A stretch of DNA of 64,000 bases from Mycobacterium sp. BK086 (GTDB lineage Bacteria > Actinomycetota > Actinomycetes > Mycobacteriales > Mycobacteriaceae), in assembly GCA_004362315.1 (NCBI GenBank), contig SNWL01000004.1:186001-250000 (forward strand), written 5' to 3'. Shown piece by piece: positions 55,590 through 63,970 of the stretch. Numbering within the stretch: position 1 is the first letter of the stretch; each line of letters starts with the position of its first letter. Position numbers and translations under genes: made by a program. The notes under the pieces were generated by a model. It saw only the letters and a program-made list of their open reading frames with translations. It searched no databases and was not told where the DNA came from.

Positions 55590-56847
55590 TCCGCCCCTCG
55601 GCCGCCGCCAGCGCGATATCCGTGCGGAAATGGCTGCCGGGCAAGCGAATCGATCCGAGGGTTCGATACGCGGCTTCGCGTGCTGCCACCAGGTCGGCAC
55701 CCGCGCCGACGATCGACAGCACCCGCCCACCCGAGGAGACGACGGCACCGTCGTCGCGGCGCGTAGTGCCCGCGTGCAGCACGCCGTCGGCCTCCGAGCC
55801 GGTGATGACGTCACCGACGCGGGGTCGGCCGGGATAGTTCTCGGCTGCCACCACGACGGTGACGGCGTACCCGTCACGCCACTGCAGCGGGCCGAAGTCG
55901 GCCAGGGTTCCAGTGGCCGTCGCGTACAGCACCTGGCCCAGCGGGGATTCGAGCAGCGCCAGCACGGCCTGGGTCTCGGGATCACCGAAACGGCAGTTGA
56001 ATTCGACCACCGCCGGGCCGGCTGACGTCATCGCCAGCCCCGCATACAGCAAGCCCGAGAACGGGCAGCCTCGGCGAACCAGTTCGGCGGCAACGGGTTC
56101 CACGACGCCGCTGACGATCGAAGCGGTCGCCTCCGCAGACAGCCAGGGCAGCGGTGAATATGCGCCCATCCCACCGGTATTGGGCCCGGCGTCGTTGTCA
56201 GCGACGCGCTTGAAGTCTTGGGCGGGCAGCAGCGGAACGACGGTAGCCCCGTCGACCAGACAGAACAGCGACACCTCGGGTCCGTCCAGGAAGGACTCCA
56301 GCAATACCGGATGCCCGGAATCCAGCAACGAGGCGGCATGCGCGCGGGCGGCGTCACGGTCGGCGCTGACCACCACACCTTTACCCGCGGCCAACCCGTC
56401 GTCCTTGACCACCCAGGCGGGCTGGCCGGCGGCGGGACCGAAGCGGTCCAGCGCGGCATCGAGGTGCGCGGGGTTGTCGACGGTCTCGCTGCCGGCGGTC
56501 CGCACGCCGGCGGTGGCCATCACGTCCTTGGCGAACGCCTTGGAGCCTTCGATGCGGGCGGCCTCCTTGGACGGGCCGAAGCAGGCGATGCCCGCGGCGC
56601 GCACGGCGTCGGCCACGCCGAGCACCAATGGCACCTCGGGCCCGATGATCACCAGGTCGACAGCCAGCGTGCGGGCCAGCGCGGTGACGGCCTCGGCAGA
56701 GGTGACGTCGACGTCGTGCTGCTCGGCGACCGCCGCCGTCCCGGCGTTGCCGGGCGCGACGGCCAGGAAGTCGACTGTGGGGTCTTTGCGCAGGCCCAGA
56801 AGCAGGGCATGTTCGCGGGCACCGGATCCGATCACGAGGACGCGCAC
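55576..56847 (-). CDS. purD: Phosphoribosylamine-glycine ligase PurD
   Basis: 423 residues, ATP-grasp ligase. [16 protein letters not shown] at the N-terminus, [22 protein letters not shown], and the metal site [13 protein letters not shown]. It joins glycine to phosphoribosylamine, step 2 of purine synthesis. The last pur gene in this window. It lies 27 bp downstream of the carboxyltransferase gene on the same strand. Confidence 0.96.
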   Translation of the reverse strand: MRVLVIGSGAREHALLLGLRKDPTVDFLAVAPGNAGTAAVAEQHDVDVTSAEAVTALARTLAVDLVIIGPEVPLVLGVADAVRAAGIACFGPSKEAARIEGSKAFAKDVMATAGVRTAGSETVDNPAHLDAALDRFGPAAGQPAWVVKDDGLAAGKGVVVSADRDAARAHAASLLDSGHPVLLESFLDGPEVSLFCLVDGATVVPLLPAQDFKRVADNDAGPNTGGMGAYSPLPWLSAEATASIVSGVVEPVAAELVRRGCPFSGLLYAGLAMTSAGPAVVEFNCRFGDPETQAVLALLESPLGQVLYATATGTLADFGPLQWRDGYAVTVVVAAENYPGRPRVGDVITGSEADGVLHAGTTRRDDGAVVSSGGRVLSIVGAGADLVAAREAAYRTLGSIRLPGSHFRTDIALAAAEGRITPV

Positions 56848-56874
56848 AGGTTCACACCCTATCGCCCAGCCGCC

Positions 56875-58413
56875 CTACCAGGTGTCGACGAACCGCCTTA
56901 GCGGCGGGAGTTCGCCGCGCGCCGCCGCAGTGGTCAGCGTCGCGGCGATCAGGCCGCGCGTTTCCGCCGGGTCGATGACATCGTCGACCTCGAACATCAC
57001 CGCGGCGTTGAGCGCCTTGGCGTTCTCCTCCATCGCCGCGGTGGCCTCGCGGACCCGCTGTTCCCGTTCGGCGTCGTCCTCGATGGCGTCCAGTTCCTTG
57101 CGCATGCCGAGCCGCACCGCGCCCTCGAGGCCCATCGGGCCGAGGTGCGCACCCGACCACGCCACCGTGAGCAGCGGTTCGTGCAGACTGCCGCCGGTCA
57201 TCGCCTGCGCGCCCAGTCCGTAGCCGCGGCGCAGGATCACCGCCACCAGCGGCACCCGAATCGCCGCCCCGGCGACCAGCATCCGCGATGCACGCCGTAC
57301 CAGCGCCTCGGCTTCGGCGGCCGGTCCGACCATGTAGCCGGGACAGTCGATGAGCGAGACGACGGGCAGGCCGAAGGTGTCGCACAGCTGCAGGAAGCGC
57401 GCCGCTTTGTCGGCCGCCGCCGCGGTGATCGCCCCGGCCATCACCATCGTGTTGTTGGCGATGACCCCGACGGGGCGGCCCTCGATCCGGGCCAGCGCGG
57501 TGACCATCTCTGGTGCGAACTTCTCCCGCAGGAACGTCACGGAGTCGACGTCGGCGAGCGTCTCGATGATCGGCTTGATCGGGTACGCGCGCCGTGCCCG
57601 CTCGGGAATGACTGTGCGCAAAGAGATTTGGTCGGCGGCCTGCCCGGGCGGTGTGCTGCCCTGGAAGTATCCGATCAGGCGCTTGGTGACCGCGACGGCT
57701 TCTTCTTCGTCGGCGACGACCACGTCGACGACCCCGTTGGGTGACTGCACCGAGATCGGGCCGACGTCATCGGGCGCGACATCGCCCAGCCCGCCGCCGG
57801 CGATCATCGCGGGGCCGCCCATCCCGATCGAGCTGTCGGCGGTCGCGACGATCAGATCCGAGCAGCCGGCGATCACCGCGTTACCCGCGAAGCAGCGGCC
57901 CTTGACGATCGCGATGCGCGGCACCACCCCCGACAGCGCCGCCCAGAGCTTGAACGCCCGCGTCTCGAGCTGCGACACCGCGGGGAAATCGGTGTCACCG
58001 GGCCGGCCGCCACCGCCCTCGGCGAAGAAGATCGTGGGCAGCCGCATCCGTTCGATCAGCTCGAAGAGCCGGTCCTTCTTGCGATGGCCGAACACACCCT
58101 GGGTGCCGGCCAGCACGGTGTAGTCGTACGACAGCACCGCACACGGGTGACCGTTGACCGACGCCGTCCCGGCGATCAGGCCATCGGCCGGGGTGCGCGC
58201 GATCAGGTCGTCGAGATCGCGGCGGCGGCGCTGGGCGGCCACTGTGAACCGCCCGTACTCGACTAAGGAATCCGCATCGACCAGGTCAGCGATGTTCTCC
58301 CGCGCGGTGCGACCGCCCGCGGCATGACGGCGCTCCACCGCGTCGGGGCGCGCCGCATCCTCGGTCAGTGCACGCCGGCGAAGCACTTCAGCGAGGTCGG
58401 GGCGATCAGTCAT
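56875..58413 (-). CDS. Acyl-CoA carboxylase beta (carboxyltransferase) subunit, AccD-like
   Basis: 512 residues with the two crotonase-like halves of biotin-dependent carboxyltransferases: RTARENIADLVD, FFAEGGGGRPGDTD, RCFAGNAVIAGCSD in the first and LIDCPGYMVGPAAE, RRGYGLGAQAMTGG in the second. It carboxylates an acyl-CoA using a biotinylated alpha subunit encoded elsewhere. Start: ATG of MTDRPDL, a TTG precedes it. It is divergent from the CYP125-like gene across a short palindrome. Confidence 0.9.
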   Translation of the reverse strand: MTDRPDLAEVLRRRALTEDAARPDAVERRHAAGGRTARENIADLVDADSLVEYGRFTVAAQRRRRDLDDLIARTPADGLIAGTASVNGHPCAVLSYDYTVLAGTQGVFGHRKKDRLFELIERMRLPTIFFAEGGGGRPGDTDFPAVSQLETRAFKLWAALSGVVPRIAIVKGRCFAGNAVIAGCSDLIVATADSSIGMGGPAMIAGGGLGDVAPDDVGPISVQSPNGVVDVVVADEEEAVAVTKRLIGYFQGSTPPGQAADQISLRTVIPERARRAYPIKPIIETLADVDSVTFLREKFAPEMVTALARIEGRPVGVIANNTMVMAGAITAAAADKAARFLQLCDTFGLPVVSLIDCPGYMVGPAAEAEALVRRASRMLVAGAAIRVPLVAVILRRGYGLGAQAMTGGSLHEPLLTVAWSGAHLGPMGLEGAVRLGMRKELDAIEDDAEREQRVREATAAMEENAKALNAAVMFEVDDVIDPAETRGLIAATLTTAAARGELPPLRRFVDTW

Positions 58414-58430
58414 CAACCGAATTTAATGGG

Positions 58431-58455
58431 CATACACTCTGCATCACAGTGTATG
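58431..58455. promoter_or_regulatory. Inverted repeat between accD-like and CYP125-like genes
   Basis: Perfect 8-bp arms CATACACT and AGTGTATG are separated by 9 bp. It sits 18 bp before the start of the carboxyltransferase gene and 45 bp before the P450, in position to control both. Probably a TetR-type site; the regulator is unknown. Confidence 0.6.
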
Positions 58456-58499
58456 GTCGTATCCAAGGTGCGCTACATCACATGAACAGCGAGGTAGAT

Positions 58500-59738
58500 A
58501 TGACCACCGCGAGCGTGTGCCCGTTCGGAGCGGGCTTCGACTTCACCGACCCTGACCTCATCAAAGAGGGCATGCCGGTCGCCCAGTTCGCACAGCTGCG
58601 CCAGACCGCGCCGGTCTGGTGGAACGAGCAGGCCCCCGGCGCCACGGTCTTCGACGACGGCGGCTACTGGGTGATCAGCAAGCACGGCGACATCCGCGAC
58701 ATTTCCCGTGACGGCGACCTGTGGTCCACCAACCGGCAAGGCGTGGTGATGCGCTTCGCCGACGACATGACCAAAGACCAGATCGAGATCACCAAGGCGC
58801 TGCTGATCAATCACGACGCGCCCGAACACACCCGGCTGCGCAAGCTGGTCTCGCGGCTGTTCACCCCGCGCGCGGTGGCCAAGCTCGAGGAGAAGCTGGC
58901 CGATGCCGCCCGCGACATCGTGGCCGCTGCCGCCACGAAGGGCACCGGCGATTTCGTCGACGACATCGCGATGCAGCTGCCGCTGCTGGCGATCGCCGAC
59001 CTGCTCGGCGTGCCGGAAGACGATCGCCAGAAGCTCTTCCACTGGACCAACAGCATCATGAACACCGACGACCCGGAATTCAACGACGTCGACCCGATCG
59101 AGGCCAACGCCGAGCTCATGGGTTATGCGTACGGGATGGCCGAGGAGCGCAGGAAGTGCCCGGCCGATGACATCATCACCAAGCTCGTGCAGGCCGACAT
59201 CGACGGTGAGTCGCTCGACGAGGTCGAGTTCGCCTTCTTCGTGATCCTGCTGGCGGTGGCCGGCAACGAAACCACCCGCAATGCGATGACCCACGGGATG
59301 AACGCGTTCTTCGAGAACCCCGAGCAGTGGGAGATCTTCAAGCGCGAGCGGCCCGAGACCACGGCCGACGAGATCGTCCGCTGGGCCACCCCGGTGCACT
59401 GCTTCCAGCGCACCGCGACGCGGGACATCGAACTCGGCGGCGTCACGATCCGCGAGGGACAACGGGCCGGCCTGTTCTACAGCTCGGCCAACTACGACGA
59501 AGAAGTCTTCGACAACCCGTTCCAGTTCAACATCCTTCGCGACCCCAATCCGCACCTCGGGTTCGGCGGCAACGGCGCACACTTCTGTATCGGCGCCAAC
59601 CTCGCACGCATGGAGATCAAGTTGATCTTCAATGAGATCGCCAATCAGATCCCCGACATCAGCAAGCTCGGCGAACCACAGCGGCTGCGGTCGGGCTGGC
59701 TCAACGGGGTCAAACACCTGCCTGTCGCGTATTCGTAG
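58500..59738 (+). CDS. CYP125-like cytochrome P450
   Basis: 412 residues. Strong resemblance to the CYP125 sterol 26-hydroxylase family along the chain: DGGYWVISKHGDI, NHDAPEHTRLRKLVSRLFTPRAV (in two parts), AVAGNETTRNAMTHG, ADEIVRWATPV, heme loop FGGNGAHFCIGANLARM, and the end LRSGWLNGVKHLPV. Probably oxidises a sterol or branched-lipid side chain. Start: ATG of MTTASVCPFG after GAGG; an ATG six codons upstream is possible. Not in a cholesterol operon, so a paralogue of cyp125 is likely. Confidence 0.9.
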   Translation: MTTASVCPFGAGFDFTDPDLIKEGMPVAQFAQLRQTAPVWWNEQAPGATVFDDGGYWVISKHGDIRDISRDGDLWSTNRQGVVMRFADDMTKDQIEITKALLINHDAPEHTRLRKLVSRLFTPRAVAKLEEKLADAARDIVAAAATKGTGDFVDDIAMQLPLLAIADLLGVPEDDRQKLFHWTNSIMNTDDPEFNDVDPIEANAELMGYAYGMAEERRKCPADDIITKLVQADIDGESLDEVEFAFFVILLAVAGNETTRNAMTHGMNAFFENPEQWEIFKRERPETTADEIVRWATPVHCFQRTATRDIELGGVTIREGQRAGLFYSSANYDEEVFDNPFQFNILRDPNPHLGFGGNGAHFCIGANLARMEIKLIFNEIANQIPDISKLGEPQRLRSGWLNGVKHLPVAYS

Positions 59739-59766
59739 CGCAGGGGCACCGATAGCATCCCGGGTC

Positions 59767-60150
59767 ATGGGTTACCCGGGTTATGCGCCCTACCCCGGCT
59801 ATCCGCCGCCGCCTGCCGATCCGCCGCGGTCGGCGGCCGATCTGACGATCTCGATCATCCTGATGGTCGTGACGGTGTTGGTCGGGGCCGGCGGAGCCTT
59901 TCTCGGCCTGTTCTCCATCGCGTTCCTCGATTACTGCCCGCCCATGACGTGCAGTGCCGAGGGGGCGGTGACATCGGTGCTGTCCGCGCTGGCCATCACG
60001 GCGCTGGTGGGCTTGGCCGGGATCATCGTGACCATCGTGCAGCTGGCCCGGCGCAAGCCCGGCTGGCCTTTCGCGACGGGCACGTTGGTGCTGAGCGTGG
60101 CCGTGCTGTTCGTCGGCGGGGTGGCCTACGTCGCGGCAGTGGGCGGCTGA
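59767..60150 (+). CDS. Small membrane protein with Tyr/Pro/Gly-rich N-terminus
   Basis: 127 residues: a 25-residue cytoplasmic stretch rich in Tyr, Pro and Gly (MGYPGYAPYPGYPPPP), then three membrane helices with a short Cys-containing loop (YCPPMTCS). Such tails occur in many actinobacterial envelope proteins; no function is known. TAGCAT lies 8 nt before the ATG. It is followed after 2 bp by a TetR gene, which suggests co-transcription. Confidence 0.78.
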   Translation: MGYPGYAPYPGYPPPPADPPRSAADLTISIILMVVTVLVGAGGAFLGLFSIAFLDYCPPMTCSAEGAVTSVLSALAITALVGLAGIIVTIVQLARRKPGWPFATGTLVLSVAVLFVGGVAYVAAVGG

Positions 60151-60152
60151 TC

Positions 60153-60779
60153 ATGCGTACCCATGGCTGGTCGGGATCTGCCCCCGCCACCGACGAAGAA
60201 GCCGTCGCCCGGATTCTGGCGGCCGCCAACCAGGCCATCGACGCCCGCGGCGCCGACCTGAGCATCGCCGACGTGGCGCGCACCCTGGGCGTGACCCGTC
60301 AGACCGTGTACCGCTACTTCCCCAGTACCGACGCCCTGCTGCAGGCCGCGGCCATGGCATCCGCGGCCGGCTTCCTCGACCGGATGGCCGCCCACCTGTC
60401 CGGCATCACCGACCCGGCCGAGGCGGTCACGGAAGGTATTGCGGCAGCAGTGGAAGCGCTGCCCCACGACAAGCACATGGGTCTGCTGCTCGGACCGGAA
60501 CGGGCCGGCGCGTTCAGCGCCGAGGTCACCTCGGATGTCGCGCTGGCATTCGCGGGATCGCTTCTGCGCCGCTTCGATGTCGACTGGGCCGCACACGGAT
60601 TCAGCGACAGCGAGGTCGACGAACTCGGCGAGCACCTGTTGCGGATCGTTCAGTCGTTCATGGTCGACCCGGGCCGGCCGCCGCGACACGGTGCCGAGCT
60701 GCGCCGGTATCTCGGCCGCTGGGTCGGTGCGGCGCTGCGCACTGGCCGTCAGGGAGCCGGCGGGGCGTCCTGCACCTGA
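60153..60779 (+). CDS. TetR-family regulator
   Basis: 208 residues. HTH: ADLSIADVARTLGVTRQTVYRYFPSTDAL (about 36-64 in two helices). The C-terminal domain has the pattern of mycobacterial TetRs near P450s. Target unknown; the small membrane protein and the CYP125-like gene are candidates. The 3' end overlaps the opposite gene by 31 bp. Confidence 0.86.
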   Translation: MRTHGWSGSAPATDEEAVARILAAANQAIDARGADLSIADVARTLGVTRQTVYRYFPSTDALLQAAAMASAAGFLDRMAAHLSGITDPAEAVTEGIAAAVEALPHDKHMGLLLGPERAGAFSAEVTSDVALAFAGSLLRRFDVDWAAHGFSDSEVDELGEHLLRIVQSFMVDPGRPPRHGAELRRYLGRWVGAALRTGRQGAGGASCT

Positions 60780-61042
60780 GCGTTCATCGGCATCGAGGTC
60801 GCGGCGTGACCGATGAGGTCACCCGTGACGTGCGTCGGCCACATGATGGCCGCAAAGATGGCGCAGACCGATACCACCGGCGGGCAGAGCACGGTCACCG
60901 TGGTGTCGACGGCCGACACCCACTTGGACGCCTGACGAGACACCTTGCCCTGCTTGGGCTCTGCTTCGGTCCACAGGCTGAGCATGGTCGGCGCGGTCCA
61001 TGAGTCGGCAGTCCACGATTGATACGCGGTCATCGAAGTCAT
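60749..61042 (-). CDS. Small one-helix membrane protein of unknown function
   Basis: 97 residues with one hydrophobic segment (VTVLCPPVVSVCAIFAAIMW) and a polar N-terminus. AGGGG is placed 5 nt before the ATG. An ATG three codons in is an alternative. Its C-terminal end overlaps the TetR gene by 31 bp in antisense, which lowers confidence, but codon use and the start region are acceptable. No family recognised. Confidence 0.55.
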   Translation of the reverse strand: MTSMTAYQSWTADSWTAPTMLSLWTEAEPKQGKVSRQASKWVSAVDTTVTVLCPPVVSVCAIFAAIMWPTHVTGDLIGHAATSMPMNAQVQDAPPAP

Positions 61043-61143
61043 CGCACCCCTACCTATCCGAACGAGGCCTACGGCGCTCGATTCTGCCCATCCGATCGAG
61101 GCCCGCGGCCATCGATTTCACTTCGGTAACACTGGTGCACAAA

Positions 61144-61159
61144 TGTCACATTTGTGACA
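61144..61159. promoter_or_regulatory. Palindrome TGTCACA-TT-TGTGACA
   Basis: Two 7-bp arms separated by TT, about 100 bp upstream of the small membrane protein gene. The surrounding sequence to the next hairpin is AT-richer than average and holds no gene. It looks like a regulator-binding site; which regulator is unknown. Confidence 0.5.
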
Positions 61160-61247
61160 CGGCCGAATAACCGTTTGAGATCTGGGCGTTTCCTTACCGT
61201 TGTCTTACTGACCTCTTTGTTATGTGCCAAGTCGAGAGCACGTTGGA

Positions 61248-61276
61248 GCCCTTCCCCGTCCGAGTCGAGGAAGGGC
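61248..61276 (-). terminator. Hairpin after the exported repeat protein gene
   Basis: 8-bp stem GCCCTTCC/GGAAGGGC with a 13-nt loop, 13 bp after the stop codon of the minus-strand gene. No U-run; likely a mycobacterial-type terminator. Confidence 0.45.
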
Positions 61277-61288
61277 CCCAGCGGTCGG

Positions 61289-62068
61289 TCACTCGCCGGT
61301 GCGCCCCTGATGCACCGTCTTGGCTGCGTCTTTTGCGGCCTGCTGACGGGTCGCTTTGATCTCCTTGTGGGTGTCGGCCATCTGCGTGTGATTACCGGCA
61401 ATCTCGGTGTGCGTGCTGCTGCGCTGTGCGCTGATCTGTTGTGCGGCTTCCTGCCTACTGATTTCGCCGGCGCGAGCGCTCTGACGGATCGCCGCATCCG
61501 TACTAACCGCGGCCCGCCGGATCGAGGTGTTCTCCCGGGCGTCGGCGACGATCACCGAGCGATTCTCGGCATTGTCCTTCTTCGCCGTGTCCAGGATTGC
61601 CTTCACGTCTTGCACGGTGCTTCCGTCATGGCTGCCGGCGAGGATGGTGCGGATATCTGCCGCCGCGCCCTGCCGCGTCTGATGGATGTCGCCACGGGAT
61701 GTGCTGATCGCCTGCCGCTCATCGTGAATGGCGCCGCGGGCTCCGTCGACGATCGTCACGATCTGCCCCTCGCCGACGGTGCCGGCCAGGACACTGGCTC
61801 CGATGGCGCGGGCCGCGTCGTGACGGGTTGCGTGAATCGACTGCCGATCGGCCGCGATATCAGTGCGGTCGGCCTGCACCGCGATATGCGCCTCGACCAG
61901 GACATCGTGGATGGCCGACGCTACCTCTGCAGGCAGCGCGGACAGCCGCACTGCCATGTTCGCGCCCAACGGTCCCGCGGCCAATGTGGTCACCGCGATT
62001 GCGGCCACGGCGCTCATCGCGGCAACGGCCGCATTGGACGAACGCTGGGCCCGATTCATTGTAATCAT
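61289..62068 (-). CDS. Exported helical repeat protein, possible kinase-associated
   Basis: 259 residues: a signal peptide (VAAMSAVAAIAVTTLAAGPLGA), then an almost wholly helical, Ala/Gln/Arg/His-rich chain. Two similar units of about 45 residues are visible, IHATRHDAARAIGASVLAG and IHQTRQGAAADIRTILAG, each followed by a V..I-D segment, with a weaker third (AAIRQSARAGEISRQEAAQQI). AAGGGA lies 6 nt before the chosen ATG. It follows the histidine kinase gene on the same strand after 115 bp. Periplasmic coiled-coil proteins of the Spy/CpxP kind are an analogy only. Confidence 0.7.
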   Translation of the reverse strand: MITMNRAQRSSNAAVAAMSAVAAIAVTTLAAGPLGANMAVRLSALPAEVASAIHDVLVEAHIAVQADRTDIAADRQSIHATRHDAARAIGASVLAGTVGEGQIVTIVDGARGAIHDERQAISTSRGDIHQTRQGAAADIRTILAGSHDGSTVQDVKAILDTAKKDNAENRSVIVADARENTSIRRAAVSTDAAIRQSARAGEISRQEAAQQISAQRSSTHTEIAGNHTQMADTHKEIKATRQQAAKDAAKTVHQGRTGE

Positions 62069-62183
62069 TGCTGTTCCCTTCGTGTGCATGAGTTGTCGAC
62101 GCCCACCGCGCGCCACAGGACCAGTTGATCAACCGCGACGTTGGTTCAGTGTTTGGGAGGCAACACGATTGGAGAAACAGCGA

Positions 62184-63392
62184 CTAGCGACTGCGGGGAA
62201 ACACCACTTCGACGGTCAGTCCACCGCGTGGGCCCGGTGTCGCTTGAACCCGGCCGCCGTGTGCGTGTGTCACCGCACGCACGATCGAAAGCCCCAGGCC
62301 CGCACCGCTGAACACCACCGGGTCTGACTGCTGATCGTCATTGGCAAGTCGGCGGAACGGCTCGAACATGACGTCCACATCGGCCGGCGCGACAACGGGT
62401 CCGGCATTCTCCACCCGCACCCAGACAGCTCGGCTGTCGGACGCGACAGTGATGTGCACCCACCCCCCGGTAGGAAGGTTGTACCGGACGGCGTTGTCGA
62501 CAAGATTGTCGATGAGGCGTTGCAGCAAGGCCGGATCACCCACCACCCCAGCTGAATTGATCGCAGAGGTGATCTGGACCCCGGCCTGTTCGGCCTGCTG
62601 ACGGGCATTCACGATTGCTCGGTTCGCCGCTTCAGCCAACTCCACGTGCACCAACCGGTCGATGCGCTGATCACTACTGGCCAGCACGAGCAGACCGTCG
62701 ATGAGTCGCTCGTGCCGCTTGTTGACACCCATCAGCGTCTCGGCGAGACGGCGGGTCGGCTCAGCCAGACCGGGATCCTCCAGCGCGACTTCGATGACTG
62801 TTCGGTTGATCGCCAAAGGTGTGCGCAGTTCGTGAGAAGCATTGGCCACGAATCGATATCGGCTGTCGAATGCTCGGTCAAGCCGTTCGAGCATCGCGTC
62901 GAAGGTGTCAGCCAGCTCCTTGATCTCGTCGGATGGACCACTGAGCGAAATGCGTTCGTGAAGATTGCGGTCGACGACCCGGCGCGCGGTAGCGGTGATC
63001 TCCTGGAGCGGCTGCAAGACGCGCCCGGCAAGCACCCAGCCGAATGCGAACGCCGCCAAGCCGACAACGACCAGGCACGCCAGGGACCAGACGAGCACCG
63101 CTCGCAATGTCTCGCGACGCTGCTCCTCCGCTTGCTTGCTCAGTCCGACGACAAGGTCTTGGAGCAGTGGGTGCGCCTCCATCCCACGCTGCCCCAAGAA
63201 TGTCTGGGCGGTCGCCAGCGCGTTGACTCCCGGGCTGTTGTCCAGGGACTGCCGCACGTAGAAGTACATCACGGCCACCAGCAACGCGCCCGCGACAAAG
63301 AACGCCCCGCCGTAGAACACGGTCAATCTGGTCCTGATGGTTCTGCCCCGCAGCGGCCAACCCAGCAGTTGCGGTGTCTTGGATGACTGCAC
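62184..63392 (-). CDS. Sensor histidine kinase
   Basis: 402 residues: two membrane helices (about 21-46 and 98-123) flanking an extracytoplasmic domain of about 50 residues, a HAMP domain, the phospho-acceptor box FVANASHELRTPLA, N-box DNLVDNAVRYN, and G-box GAGLGLSIV. No response regulator is encoded beside it in the window, which is unusual for this class. The GTG start is preceded by GATGACTGA. Neighbours are a haemophore-like gene upstream and an exported protein downstream. Confidence 0.9.
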   Translation of the reverse strand: MQSSKTPQLLGWPLRGRTIRTRLTVFYGGAFFVAGALLVAVMYFYVRQSLDNSPGVNALATAQTFLGQRGMEAHPLLQDLVVGLSKQAEEQRRETLRAVLVWSLACLVVVGLAAFAFGWVLAGRVLQPLQEITATARRVVDRNLHERISLSGPSDEIKELADTFDAMLERLDRAFDSRYRFVANASHELRTPLAINRTVIEVALEDPGLAEPTRRLAETLMGVNKRHERLIDGLLVLASSDQRIDRLVHVELAEAANRAIVNARQQAEQAGVQITSAINSAGVVGDPALLQRLIDNLVDNAVRYNLPTGGWVHITVASDSRAVWVRVENAGPVVAPADVDVMFEPFRRLANDDQQSDPVVFSGAGLGLSIVRAVTHAHGGRVQATPGPRGGLTVEVVFPRSR

Positions 63393-63457
63393 TCAGTCAT
63401 CGTCGCCGATCTGGTGTTTGGCCGCCGTGAGGAGACGCGGCTCTGCCAGAGTCCAGG

Positions 63458-63799
63458 TCAGCCGCCAAGCGGTCCGGCCGGCAACGACATTCCGCAGCGT
63501 TGGGCGAACTCATTGAGCGGCGCGCGCAGTTGTTGCAGGTCAGCGCGTACAGCCGGGTTGGCGTTCAGGTACTGCTGGGCGTCGGCACGCATCTGTGGGC
63601 GCGGCTCGCCCTTGAGTTTGGTGAACGCATCGTTGACGTCGGGGTGGGCGTCGAGATAGTCCGCCGTGCCGGCTGCCACCGCCGAGACTGTGCGGGCCAA
63701 TCCGCTCGCGGTGCAATCCGAGGCGGCAGCCGCGGGCGCCGCCGGCACCAGGGTGAGCGCCGCCGCGGTGACGGTGATGAGGGTGAGTCGGCTAGCCAT
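63458..63799 (-). CDS. Haemophore-like heme-binding protein (Rv0203 family)
   Basis: 113 residues. A signal peptide (LTLITVTAAALTLVPAAPAAA) and a small helical domain with two conserved cysteines (SDCTASG and AQRCGMS) and YLDAHPDVNDAFTKL, AQQYLNANPAVRADL repeats. This is the mycobacterial haemophore-related family that includes Rv0203; heme binding is inferred. Start: ATG. It precedes the kinase gene on the same strand. Confidence 0.8.
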   Translation of the reverse strand: MASRLTLITVTAAALTLVPAAPAAAASDCTASGLARTVSAVAAGTADYLDAHPDVNDAFTKLKGEPRPQMRADAQQYLNANPAVRADLQQLRAPLNEFAQRCGMSLPAGPLGG

Positions 63800-63831
63800 T
63801 GTTCGGCCTTCCTTTCGGTCGATTCATGGTC

Positions 63832-63845
63832 CCGGCACGTGCCGG
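63832..63845. repeat. Perfect palindrome CCGGCACGTGCCGG
   Basis: 14 bp, fully self-complementary, in the divergent region between the haemophore-like gene and the truncated gene at the right edge. Possible regulator site or hairpin. Confidence 0.5.
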
Positions 63846-63884
63846 ACGCGTGGATCATCGTGCCGCCCCGGCTGTTTGGTCAGC

Positions 63885-63901
63885 GTGAGGAAGTTCCTCA
63901 C
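63885..63901. promoter_or_regulatory. 17-bp palindrome GTGAGGAA-G-TTCCTCAC
   Basis: Perfect 8-bp arms around one base, central in the divergent intergenic region, 70 bp before the truncated gene and 86 bp before the haemophore-like gene. Its length and symmetry fit a dimeric repressor or a response-regulator site. Confidence 0.6.
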
Positions 63902-63970
63902 TGTGATCGAACACGACGCGAACGACACTGTCGATTGCACGAATCCACCGATAGGGAAGGAAAACTCACC

